From Cyclina sinensis (lineage: Eukaryota > Mollusca > Bivalvia > Venerida > Veneridae), in contig JAAONU010000006.1 in NCBI GenBank assembly GCA_012932295.1, positions 34,521,222 through 34,585,221 of the forward strand: a stretch of DNA of 64,000 bases, in the 5' to 3' direction. How positions within the stretch are numbered: the stretch's first letter is position 1; every line of letters starts with the position of its first letter. The translations under genes were made by a program, and so were the position numbers. Shown in pieces: positions 51,716-63,333 of the stretch. A model generated the notes under the pieces. The model was not told the DNA's origin. It was given only the letters and a program-made list of their open reading frames with translations, and searched no databases.

Positions 51716-52654
51716 TGGTTTTACTTAACGGTTGTATCTTTTTATCTATAAATATCCGAATATTTTTTTATCATTTATTTGTCCCGAAAATTTTAGTTGA
51801 TTTATTCATAGAAATAATATTTACAAGTCTTTTTTATATAAGGTCCTGTCAATCAAACGTAATCCTCTTAAATTCTCTTAATGTATATTAGATCTAAAAT
51901 ATTTCGATTTGTCATATATCGTCGTGTATTGATTCCTCCTACCCGATACAACATGTACAAATTTTACGGCAGATTGCAGAAGCATCAAATAAATAGGCTT
52001 GTCGAAAAGGTTTGAATGTCTTAGATGTGTTCTATTGTAGAATAATGAATAACCTTATTTATTGACGACTTATGATAAATTAATGTTTTATTCTTCATTC
52101 GGTAAGAGGTGATCTGAAATAAGATACCTGGTTGTGTTTGGACTCGCAGAAACAGAAGATATAACCTTTTGTTCAAGTGTCTAAACACAGGTTATGTTTT
52201 AGTGACAATATCTGTTCTTTTATGTTTAGTGTAAAGACATGTTTTATTTAGTTAACGACAGTGAAATGATCAACAAGAGCCAGTGTGTGTTGTGCTGTAT
52301 CAATTTTCATATAACAGTAGTTTAAAGAACGAATCTTCTCTGTATAGAATTATTAATTTTAGTTTTGGAAACGGGTATACAAAATCTTTTAGCTGTATGT
52401 ATAGGCTTACTGGTGTGTAGTCACATTGTGCATTTAAAGCGACTGACTCACAGATGGGTCGACGATGCAAAAAAAAAAAAAAAGAAAATGTTTATACATA
52501 TAAAAATTCTGGTTGTAGTTGTGAAGAACATATGTAAACTAAGTTACTGCCTCATTTTTTTGTTACAGAAACACATCACAAGTTTTTCACACTTTTATCG
52601 GTAAAAAAATTACCCCGTTATCATATTGTTAATTTTGACATTTGTAAAGAACAT

Positions 52655-52712
52655 TGCACAGTGGCTCAATGGTCAAGGTATCTGTAGCGCATGGGTTCGA
52701 ATCCTGTTGAGA
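52655..52712 (+). repeat. tRNA-like fragment
   Basis: An A-box-like AGTGGCTCAATGGTCAAGG is followed by a B box GGGTTCGAATCCT only about 30 bases on. The anticodon arm is too short and only about four acceptor base pairs are possible (TTGC/GCAA). It is a pseudo-tRNA or the head of a SINE. Confidence 0.5.
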
Positions 52713-53141
52713 GCAAATCTTTTTCTTCAGTTTTTCATAATGTATAGAAGCATATTTTTTTCATAGTCTATTACCTTCTCTTTAATTCTAAAGAAAGTCA
52801 TGTTTAAGCTAAATTCTGTGAGTCAGTCGCTTTAAATTCGTGTTGCAACAAATTACATTACCGTTGACTTCAGACGGAAATTTAAACAAAAAGCAAAGTT
52901 CTATACTCAAGACAGATTCAATTAAGATAGTCTGAATATATAGCACAGAGTGGCATACGCAAATAGCCAGCAGTTAAAGTACATGTAACAGTGTTTTGTC
53001 AGAATCCGGTATAGTAATATAGTGAAGATGTGTACAAGAGTCATGCCCATTGATTAATGAAATTCGATCAAAAATGATAAAAGCGAAGGAGAGACTAGTA
53101 TTAACAGCGAAAATAAAATTTTCTATTGTTGTATATCAATC

Positions 53142-53337
53142 TTAGAAATCTGACCGATTGGCCCTTACAACTGATTCAAAGTAGGAAGCAGTCAGTCGAT
53201 TGCGGAGATACTGGTAAGTAAACTGGTCGGAATAATCAGGAACACTTGTTAGGTGGACTTCCTGCCGGGATATGACCAAAAACGATGCTGAAACTGACGT
53301 TAAACCCCTATAAACAAACAAACAAACAAACAAACGG
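53142..53337 (+). repeat. SINE 3' domain with (CAAA)n tail
   Basis: The segment ends GATATGACCAAAAACGATGC, then TGACGTTAAACCC, then CAAA repeats (53313-53334). This kind of 3' end is common in bivalve SINEs. The 5' tRNA-like head is not clear. Confidence 0.6.
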
Positions 53338-55534
53338 AAATATGGCTGTCAGTATGCTGTCACGTTTTCTTTTGATGCCAGTGTAGCACTATACCTTAGA
53401 TAACTGTTTCACTTTGTGAAAACACACTTCATGAGTACTTCATTTTTAAATTTTCTGTGAAATTAAGTAAGATATTTTCTATTATCTGTCAGTTCAGTAT
53501 TAAGCTTGACGTCATTTGAAGTGACTACTTCTGAGTTGTTATGGTAAAAGTTTGATGTAGGAGTGTGAAATATGAACTGTGAAGTACATGTATGTAGTTT
53601 TAAGTTTGAAGTCTGAACTTCGAATTGTGAAGTTTGAAGATGAAATGTCATCATCGGGCTTGCTAAGTTATGTTGGAGCTAATACTCTATCATACATACA
53701 AAGGTTTTGTTGAATTGGAATGTTTTATTTACACACACTGATACAAGGTTATAGCATTAAAAAGATATCATTTAGAACTGAAAAATTCGATTATCCAATA
53801 TATATTGCAGGCGTAAAGTTATAATAAATGCTCTATAGAATTACCCGATGCAATCTATAACCTGGGATGTTTATCTTTCAGGTCTATTCATCTAGATGAA
53901 ACTCAAATGAATTGTGTAAATAAATTATTCATTTTAGTGATCTGTCGCTAAATGGAATCAATATTGAAGTTGTCCATCAAGCGAAGCGAAAATGAGACGC
54001 CCTGTGAAGAGAATGCAAGCTCATCGTACCAACTCGGCCATCTCCGGAAATTTCCGTGGGAGTAACGACTGACACGAGAGTGACAATCGATCGTGCACAG
54101 ATCAAAAAAGAATACATGTAATTTGACGACTCGGTTTTTCGTTTACAGTTTCTGTTTCTATTTACTTTGAGTTTGACATTTCATGTTGGTACCATAAAGG
54201 CCCGCAAAAATAACATATACTGAAATAACAGCAGTCACATTATGTCTTGCAACTGCCAAATGCAATCCAGTAACTATAAATCAACTTAGTGCAAATAAGC
54301 TAAGGTCAAGTCAGGTCACAATTCTATATTTATCACAGACAAACGACTAAAAATTTAGAAACTCGTTAGCATGGTTAGGTTAACATTTGTAGCACGCTTG
54401 TAAATCCGGTTATATAAGTACATTTCATTTTTGCAGTAAATTAGTTTCAAATCTAGCCAGTAGAATTTCTTCAGAAGAAGATTTTTTAAAGTTTTCATAT
54501 ATACATTTCAGAAAAGTAAGCCGCATCCCTGGCGGCCAATTTTTCTACGGAATTGTATTTACTTTACAAATTATATCGACGGTCACCAAATGAACATTTC
54601 TTCCAGATAATTTTTAATCGAGTAAGCAGCTTCTATGGAGAATATCTGTAGAGTTTTCCACACGAACATATAAGGAAAGTAAGTCCCACCAGTTGTTTCG
54701 GAGGAGATGTCGATTGAGTACAGTTGTAGCGATAAGCGATCCTGTTAGCCTACTTCAGCTTATTGGCCCAGGTGAGCTTACAAGTACTTCTATACTTATA
54801 GTCTGGCCAAACCAGGAATGACTAATAATTACTTTGTTTCTATCAGCAGGACTTAAGTGAAGTGAAGTGATGTAAAAAAGATAACGAAGGCTCAGTTAAA
54901 ACCCCACCTACATACAAATTTGATTTCACTGTCTAATCATTATTGAAATATATACAGATATATGGAACGCCAAATGTGCCTTCCTAGTATATTTCTTGAA
55001 TTGTAATAGTCAGCTAAGTTTGTGGTGTGCTCTTCATATTTCGTGTAGTGAAATTACTATATCGTGTAGTAAAACTGTCAGTCTATCAACCATCTATCAC
55101 TGAAAATACTACAAGATATAACAATGCCACTTCACGACATAATAATTTCACATCACGAAGTAAGTAAATCAATTCACGGCATCTGAAATCCACACCACGA
55201 TATGTCAATTGCACTTCACCATAAAACATTATGTCAAAACCCACTATAAAAATGTGAAAATTCCACTCTACGAAATATAATGAGCACATCACAATTTAGT
55301 TGACTACATCACAATCAGAGAAATATACTTAGAGAGCAGCTTTGGTTTCAATACAGATTTAATTAATAGATAATATGTTTTGATAAAAATATATGACCTA
55401 CAATAAGACATTGTTAAACTTTCGGAAGATTTATTTAATGTCAATCTGATTAAAATCATATCCTAAACATCGCTATGCTATTAGGATCTGAACGTCACCA
55501 ATAGAAGGTCACCTTCTCGTGACCTATCTATCAG

Positions 55535-55651
55535 CCAATCAGAGCAACGCTTTCACCCTCATGGAAGTAAATGTTCAACCCGTGAAAATCTATTTATATA
55601 GCTGGGATCCCAAACAATTATCTGCCATGTATAACCTGTCACTGAACTCAG
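55535..55651 (+). promoter_or_regulatory. Candidate core promoter and short first exon
   Basis: CCAAT at 55535-55539 lies about 52 bp before TATTTATATA at 55591-55600. At a normal TATA distance follows a short segment with an ATG at 55626 and a splice-donor-like CAG|GTAAAT at 55651. A second pair (inverted CCAAT at 55839-55843 and TATAAAT at 55851-55857) lies 250 bp on. No downstream exon of a recognisable gene was found, so this is tentative. Confidence 0.25.
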
Positions 55652-56422
55652 GTAAATTGATTTGTCAAGATCTTCCAAAATAATGAAATAAATGTTTTTG
55701 CAGGATATTATTTTTTCAAAATATCTAACCATTTTCTGTTTCCGATAACAAACATTGTTATGCTAGATAAGTTTACACGCTGTCTAAACACGCCGTCTGC
55801 ACATGTAAGCTATCGAGACGCGTCATAAGCTACAGTGTCATTGGCTGGGATATAAATAACAATAGTGGAAATTCCAGGTTATCGAGAAGATAGAAATAAA
55901 TGCGTCGTCTTCAGATCTAACCGTAGGGAGATCGTGAACTTCAGTCAGATTGATTTAATGTGTAAGGAAAAGGCATGTTCATTCATAACGTATTTATTTC
56001 ATGACGCTAACTTAGAAGGTATTCCAGTATGCCGGTGGAAATCCCTACCTTGTTTAACATCTGCCTAAACTTTGAAAGACTACCTGATTCGTTACAACCA
56101 AAGCTATCAACATTGTTACTTAAACAAAATAAACATGGCATTTTTGTACGTTTTCCACACTAATAATATATATAAGCTAATACTGTTTTGTTCGACACAG
56201 CATTTTCAATCTGACTAAAGGACTTTGAACACTCATGGACAGATAAGTTTACTGTTTTCAGATACTCTACAAAATACATGCATACAGACAGAAAAAAGTG
56301 CGTCTACAAAGAACAAAAAGAGGTGTTTACTTACCTTATGTAATAGGGATTAAACAAAAACTTGTGGATATTGCCGAAATAAAATGCATGAACACTTTGA
56401 AGATTACGGAATACCGTAAGGT

Positions 56423-56545
56423 CCATCGCCTAAAAGTGTGTTGCTCTGAAACGCGATACCCGATTATCGTACTGTCGCGATTTCGTGTTTCCATTATCGT
56501 ACTGTTGAGTATCGCGTTTCAAAGAAATACACTCTTAGGCGATGG
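56423..56545. repeat. Palindrome with 37-base arms
   Basis: The arms (56423-56459 and 56509-56545) begin CCATCGCCTAA and end GAAACGCGATAC in one, matching the reverse complement of the other with about four or five mismatches. The loop of about 49 bases holds two direct copies of ATTATCGTACTGT. It could be a small foldback element. Confidence 0.8.
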
Positions 56546-56662
56546 AAAAAAGCTATATCAGGAACTGGAACGTTCGGTATGTTTAGTTTTCAAAGTACAT
56601 GATAAACTTCTTCGGGAGTTATAAATGAACATAATGTAAAACGGTGTCAAAAGTAAACAAAA

Positions 56663-58131
56663 GGGCCATGATGGCCCTAGATCACTCACCTGAATATTTT
56701 GGCAGTAGGTTTGCAGTTAAGCAGTATTTCATGTTTTAATTGAAAATATGTAAGTAATGTAAATATAATATGTAAATATATATAATATCAGTCAATAAAT
56801 AAAGGCTCTATGAAAGAAAGTAGAAATATCTGTCATAAGCTATGGTGACCTTGACCTTGACCCAGTGACCTAAAACCCTACCTATGGGTAGAGGTCCATG
56901 CAAGGATCCTAAATACGGAATATCAAAGATATTGATCTTTAAATGAAGGCTCTATGAGGTACAGTATATAAACCTTTTTTTAGCCTCGGTGACCTTTAAC
57001 CTAATCTAATAATTCGAAAAAAGCTTGATAAAGCTTGTTTCATACCAAATCTTAGATCTCAGGGCCTTGAGGTATCAGACAAAAAGATTTTTAAAGTTTT
57101 ACTATATCAGCCTATGTAAAATCAAATGACCCCTGGGTAGGAGCAAAATTTGACCCCAGGGGCATAATTTGAATAAACTTAGTAGAGGTCTACTAGACAA
57201 TGCTACGTACCAAATCTTAAGGCTTGGGGTCTTGTGGTTTCAGACAAGAAGATTTTTAAAGTTTCACTATATAAGCCTATGTAAAATCCATTGACCCCCG
57301 GGGCAGAGCCAAATTTGACCCCAGGTGTATAATTTGAACAAACTTGGTAGAGGTCCACACGACAATGCTACATACCAAATCTTAAGGCTCAGGTCCTTGT
57401 GGTTTCAGACAAGAAGATTTTCAAAGTTTTCCCTATGTAAAATAAGTTAACCCCCGGGGCGGGGCCAAATTTGACCCCAGAGGCATTATTTGAACAAACC
57501 TGGCAGAGGTCCACAAGACAATGCTACGTACCAAATCTTAGATCTCGGGGCCTTGTGGTTTCAGACAAGAAGATTTTTAAAGTTTTACTATATAAACCTA
57601 TGTAAAATCCATTGACTCCCGAGTAGGTGCCAAATTTGACCCCAGGGGCATAATTTGAACAAACTTGGTAGAGGTCCACACGACAATGCTACATACAAAA
57701 TCTTAAGGCTCAGAGCCTTGCGGTTTCAGACAAGAAGATTTTAAAGTTTCACTATATAAGCCTATATAAATCAATTGAGCCCCGGGGTGGGGTCAAATTT
57801 TACCCCAGGGGCATAATTTGAACAAACTTGATAGATGTCCACTAGACAATGCTACATACCAAATCTTAAGGCTCAGGGCCTTGTGATTTCAGACAAGAAG
57901 ATTTTCAAAGTTTTTCATTTAAGTTGCCATAGCAACCAGAGTTTTTGATGGACTTGAATTCTTTGAAAAACTTTGGTAGAGCTTTATGCAAGGAACATCC
58001 CAGGCAAGTTTCATCAAATTTGGCCCGGAGGTTTCAGAGGAGATGTCGTTTGAATGAAATTGTTGACGGACGACGGACGACGGACAAAGACCGGTCACAA
58101 TAGCCCACCATGAGCCAAAGGTTCAGGTGAG
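56663..58131. mobile_element. Pearl-like non-autonomous element with 156-165-bp internal repeats
   Basis: A perfect 10-bp inverted pair, CTCACCTGAA at 56685-56694 and TTCAGGTGAG at 58122-58131, bounds a core of about six tandem units. The anchor AAATTTGACC recurs at 57146, 57311, 57467 and 57632, with a variant at 57795. Just outside the left repeat is a perfect hairpin, GGGCCATGATGGCCC (56663-56677). GACGGACGACGGAC repeats lie near the right end. It has no coding capacity. The architecture matches oyster pearl elements better than a classical DNA transposon. Confidence 0.6.
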
Positions 58132-58139
58132 CAAAAAAC

Positions 58140-61100
58140 AAAGGGAGCAATATTTAACTTTTCCTTAAGTGAATTGTTAAACCATGAAACGTCCGCTGCA
58201 ATCTTAAATATACTAATACATTTTCTAACAAAAAAGTATGAATAAAAAGATTTTACAAGGAAAGATCGAAATTTTTCTATGAGAACCCCTCTAAAACCTT
58301 ATATCATTATTTGTATAATTCTATCTGTACGAGTCAATGTTTGTGCTAATATTTCATATATTAATGAAAACTTTTGAATAAAGCAAGTTTAAAAGATACT
58401 ATTTCAAAATACCTCATAAAATTACCAACTAGCTACTTTGCGGCTCCGCCCGAACTTCTTTTTCTTGGAAGCTGAGTAGGTGCCTGTCATTTGTCTATGA
58501 ATTGGTGCCATTTCTGTCAAATTCTTTCAGCTGTCTAAACGGATCTTATGAGTTGTCTGAAGAAAAATTCACCCACAGGGTATGAAGTATACCTTTTATC
58601 ATTTCTGTGTAGTAAATAAATGAAAAACAATATAACAGGCGTCATGTTGTTTCATAACCGTTGTAGCTGCAAACAATTAACTGCTTTTATGCCTCCTTTC
58701 GGTCTATTTTCTCTTATATTCACATATTTCCGGTCCTGACGGGGGACAAAAAGGACATACATATACTTCCCTTAGCATTTCATATAAATGGAAAATATAG
58801 TTTTCAACTATTTTTCGAATCTTTCGATCTTCCAGTTACGGCTATTGTAAAGAATATGTTCTTTCTCTTTTGTCTGCATGGTGACACTTAAATGGCATTT
58901 TTAAATGATTCTAACGATGAAGCGGATTAGGTAATTAGTTTTCTACAGACCATGCACAGGTAAGAAACACAATGGTATTAAAGGTTCCTGGCTGGTCCAG
59001 ACAAGCCGTTTTCATTTTTTTATGGTAACATTAGATTTTGTACCAACTCCAAGACGTACGCCAACCACTCAAGCTTCATCGTCGGTGACCCCCCGGTACA
59101 TATTCCGCACAACTAAATTATGCACGGTAGATAAATAGAGTGAAACGGAATGGATCGAACGTGGGTTTCCGACGATGCTCAAGCTTTTGATCTGGATGCT
59201 TTCCGGTATGCTTTGTTCTAGCGCCGTTCGAGCCGGAGATTGTCGAATGCACGATTAGTTCTGCCCTTTTCGTCCTGTAAGCACTCTGCCGCTCTGATAT
59301 CACAGAAAATTGAACGGTTTAACAGTTTAGTTCAGAGACGTATTGAATTAACAAAAAGTGAAGTCTATGGACATCATCTCGATGCCTTGCATCAACTAGG
59401 TCCAATGTTTCACGGATGAGATACAGATTTTTGATGCACATTGGGAGGCAAATTGCTGACTACTGCAATATAATGGGGGGAATCAGAACAATGTTTGAGG
59501 ACAGAAATAAAATGACATTTTTCTTCTATGTCGTCCTACAGACTAAAAAATAAATATAACAAGATTTTTACAATTTTCTGACAATATCTCACACCTGATA
59601 CACTGAAGAGATGACAGATTTGGGTAAAAATCTGTTCTAAGAATTGTTTGAATTTTTTATATTTAGTTTATTTTTATGTCTGACTACGTATCATCAACTG
59701 TACACTCACGCCCCTTCTTAATGGGGCGAGGATTATCGTACTCTAGTGTTTGTTCTATTTTGTTGTTAGCTGACACATGCTATTTTGTAATTCTGTTGTG
59801 ATTGGTAACAAGAGATGAGAATAGTGTATGACAGATGGAGACCAGTGAGGGATTAGGGACACGCATGGGGCGAACTTTCTTTTCTCTCCTGGAATGTAGA
59901 TGGACTAACTCAGGATCAGCTTCACAGTAATGACTTTGTACATATTATTTCTGATATTAGTATTAAAGACGTATTACAAGTTTCTTGTATTTCTGAACAG
60001 TATAGCAAAATAGGTGAGACCATACGATCAAACAACATAAGTTTTGATTTTATATTAAACTTAAGTCTGAAAATACAGAGTATAAACCGTTAATTGCCTT
60101 GAGGGGTTGATCAGATAGATCTTTTAAAGCTTGGGTCATTGAACCGTTATTGGTAAATTTAATTTCCCAGGTAACAGAACGAATCGACATCAAAAGCCTT
60201 TTCATAATCAATAAATGCGCAATATAAAGAGAGCTTATCAGCAAGTACGTTTTGTATAATGATGATTGCAGAGAAGCGTAACAAAGCTATGGGTAACGAT
60301 TGTTTGATGAATCAATATTTTTATTTTAACAGCCATATCTAATAGCATCCTTAACTCTGGTTGTTTTCCAGAAAAGTGGATGGATAAATCAATTATGTCA
60401 ATAATTACAAAGGCCTAACACTTGTTACTGTTTATCAAAATAATTTACAAATGTACTCAATGAAGGGTAAAAACATTCCGTAAAAAAAGATATTATTTCG
60501 CACAATTCGGATTCAGAAAAGGTTGATCAACAGTCGAGGCTATATTCGTCTTCATGTCACTCATTCAGAAATATCTAGATGTAGGCCTGACATGATGAAA
60601 TGTTTTGATTTTATTTATAAAAATTCCGGTTGGTTAAAATTATATAAAAATGGCATTCAGGGACAATCAACTTCGTTCTAGCTGCAAATCTTTCCTATTA
60701 CGTTTCTGTGTGACTAAATGATTATTTTGATACAATCTCAAGACAATACAATAGACTGTCCTAAACAACATTCGGTGCCTAGTTCAAATGGTAACCATTC
60801 AAACGGATATCGATAGTGAAGAAATGTGTGTTATATCACAGGAATCTGAAGTTAAAAAAAGAAAAAAAAAACACCTCTTCAGTGTTATATGAACACAGAA
60901 GGGGTGATTTTTGCACGATTTTTTTTTTTTCATTTTTTGAACTTCAGGTTCCTATGGTAATATTTAGAGCTTTAAAAGCAATAATTTAAAGTTCATTTTT
61001 GCGGAATAACGTTATCTGATTACTTTATGAAACGATTTAGCTCTTCTTTGATGGTTATACGAACGAATAAAATCTTCTGAAGTCCACTCTATTTAACCAA

Positions 61101-61400
61101 TCAAAGTTCTGCTCAGTCTTACAATGGTGTACATTACCTTAACTGCGCTCCTGGTGAAAGATAAATGCATGTATTGTAAAAAATTTATGTCTTGACTCGC
61201 AAAAATGAAATGACCACCCTAAAGATTTTTTTATGTTTTCTCCCGAATGGAATACGTCAATAAACAAGAACTGTCACTGTAAGATGACAATGCCCCCGAA
61301 ATTGGTGCTTTGAGATGAGAACCAGTCATTCAGGGGTCAATGTCAAATAAATAAGTAAATCCACTTACTTACAAGGAAGTTATGGGCAATGTTAAAGTTT
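58140..61400. other. Gene-poor stretch with LINE remains, ending at an assembly gap
   Basis: No intact gene. LINE fragments occupy about 59865-60700 (next entry). The remainder is AT-rich sequence in which I see nothing definable. Confidence 0.55.
59865..60700. mobile_element. Decayed LINE fragments in both orientations
   Basis: On the + strand, 59880-60000 reads as endonuclease start (SWNVDGLTQDQL). From 60275 to 60660 it reads as reverse transcriptase remnants: NSGCFPEKWMDKSIMSII, QFGFRKG, and CFDFIYKN followed by LYKNGIQG. Between them, 60050-60244 contains on the minus strand LYCAFIDYEKAFD (about 60190-60236), which is reverse transcriptase motif A from a second or inverted copy. Many stops and frame changes show it is dead. 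Confidence 0.65.
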
Positions 61401-61500
61401 NNNNNNNNNNNNNNNNNNNNNNNNNNNNNNNNNNNNNNNNNNNNNNNNNNNNNNNNNNNNNNNNNNNNNNNNNNNNNNNNNNNNNNNNNNNNNNNNNNNN
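61401..61500. other. Assembly gap (100 N)
   Basis: Exactly 100 N, probably a placeholder of unknown true size. It abuts the first satellite monomer. Confidence 0.99.
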
Positions 61501-62369
61501 AACCCTTAGGGTTAGGGTTAGGTTAGTTAGGGTTAGGGTTAGGGTTAGGGTTTAGGGTTAGGTTTAGGGTTAGGGTTAGGGTTAGGGTTTAGGGTTTGGG
61601 TTAGAGTTAGGGTTAGGGGTTAGCGTTACGTTTAGTTGTACACACAATTATTGCTATTGGGGTTATTGTTCACGTTACAGTTAGGGTTTAGTCTAAGGTA
61701 ATTTGAATTCCCGCCAACTTTATTTGGCGCGCAATATTCCCGCCTTTTACAACGAGTATTTTATTTTTAGAAACATACGCAATGACTTTCAAAATGGCCG
61801 CTTCTATATTCATATAGACAAGAATAGAATTGAATACTTTCACTTGCAAAGATAGCACATAAAGGTTCGAACCAGAGGCATTTAAGCTGCAAAACCACGG
61901 GACATTACCTGTAAAAATCGAACCATAAGTACAAAAGCTTTGGCTCTCCGATACAGGATAGCAGGCAAGGTCAAGGGTTCAATCCATTTTGCTTATATGT
62001 ATTTACTTTGTTTGCAATTATATCAATTCTTTTTACAAATTAAGGGATGACAATACAAACAATATATTGTAGGTATTCAATTACATAAAAAAATCGTTTA
62101 CCTTTTAATAATAATCCATTCTTTTTAAACAATCACAACTGAACAATACAAAACACGTCCTTCCTCTTCCATACATCTATTCAAAATGGCGGTTAAGAAA
62201 TACACGCATGCGCAATGTCGGTACTGACGTACCAATATTCCCGTCATGCATTTGCGCATGCGCAGCCTACTTCCGTTCAAACCTACTTCCGTTCAAAAGG
62301 TAGCTTTACTATATACCCTAACCCTAACCCTAACCCTAACCCTAAAAACTCTAAACCCTAACCCTAACC

Positions 62370-62410
<41 letters not shown>

Positions 62411-63292
62411 CCCTACTAACCCTTAGGGTTAGGGTTAGGTTAGTTAGGGTTAGGGTTAGGGTTAGGGTTTAGGGTTAGGTTTAGGGTTAGGGTTAGGGTT
62501 AGGGTTTAGGGTTTGGGTTAGAGTTAGGGTTAGGGGTTAGCGTTACGTTTAGTTGTACACACAATTATTGCTATTGGGGTTATTGTTCACGTTACAGTTA
62601 GGGTTTAGTCTAAGGTAATTTGAATTCCCGCCAACTTTATTTGGCGCGCAATATTCCCGCCTTTTACAACGAGTATTTTATTTTTAGAAACATACGCAAT
62701 GACTTTCAAAATGGCCGCTTCTATATTCATATAGACAAGAATAGAATTGAATACTTTCACTTGCAAAGATAGCACATAAAGGTTCGAACCAGAGGCATTT
62801 AAGCTGCAAAACCACGGGACATTACCTGTAAAAATCGAACCATAAGTACAAAAGCTTTGGCTCTCCGATACAGGATAGCAGGCAAGGTCAAGGGTTCAAT
62901 CCATTTTGCTTATATGTATTTACTTTGTTTGCAATTATATCAATTCTTTTTACAAATTAAGGGATGACAATACAAACAATATATTGTAGGTATTCAATTA
63001 CATAAAAAAATCGTTTACCTTTTAATAATAATCCATTCTTTTTAAACAATCACAACTGAACAATACAAAACACGTCCTTCCTCTTCCATACATCTATTCA
63101 AAATGGCGGTTAAGAAATACACGCATGCGCAATGTCGGTACTGACGTACCAATATTCCCGTCATGCATTTGCGCATGCGCAGCCTACTTCCGTTCAAACC
63201 TACTTCCGTTCAAAAGGTAGCTTTACTATATACCCTAACCCTAACCCTAACCCTAACCCTAACCCTAAAAACTCTAAACCCTAACCCTAACC

Positions 63293-63333
<41 letters not shown>

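Larger units (their letters stand above)
51716..56640. other. Region upstream of the complete convertase gene
   Basis: No credible coding region. It holds a tRNA-like fragment (52655-52712), a SINE (53142-53337), A/T-rich degenerate repeats with CACGA-type motifs (about 55020-55310), promoter-like sequence (55535-55651) and a palindrome (56423-56545). Regulatory sequence of the convertase gene should lie near its left end, but I could not define it. Confidence 0.5.

Noticed and set aside
54040..54065. NF-kB-like palindrome GGAAATTTCC
   Set aside because: A single short match in a stretch that looks like repeat sequence; not enough to call a regulatory site.
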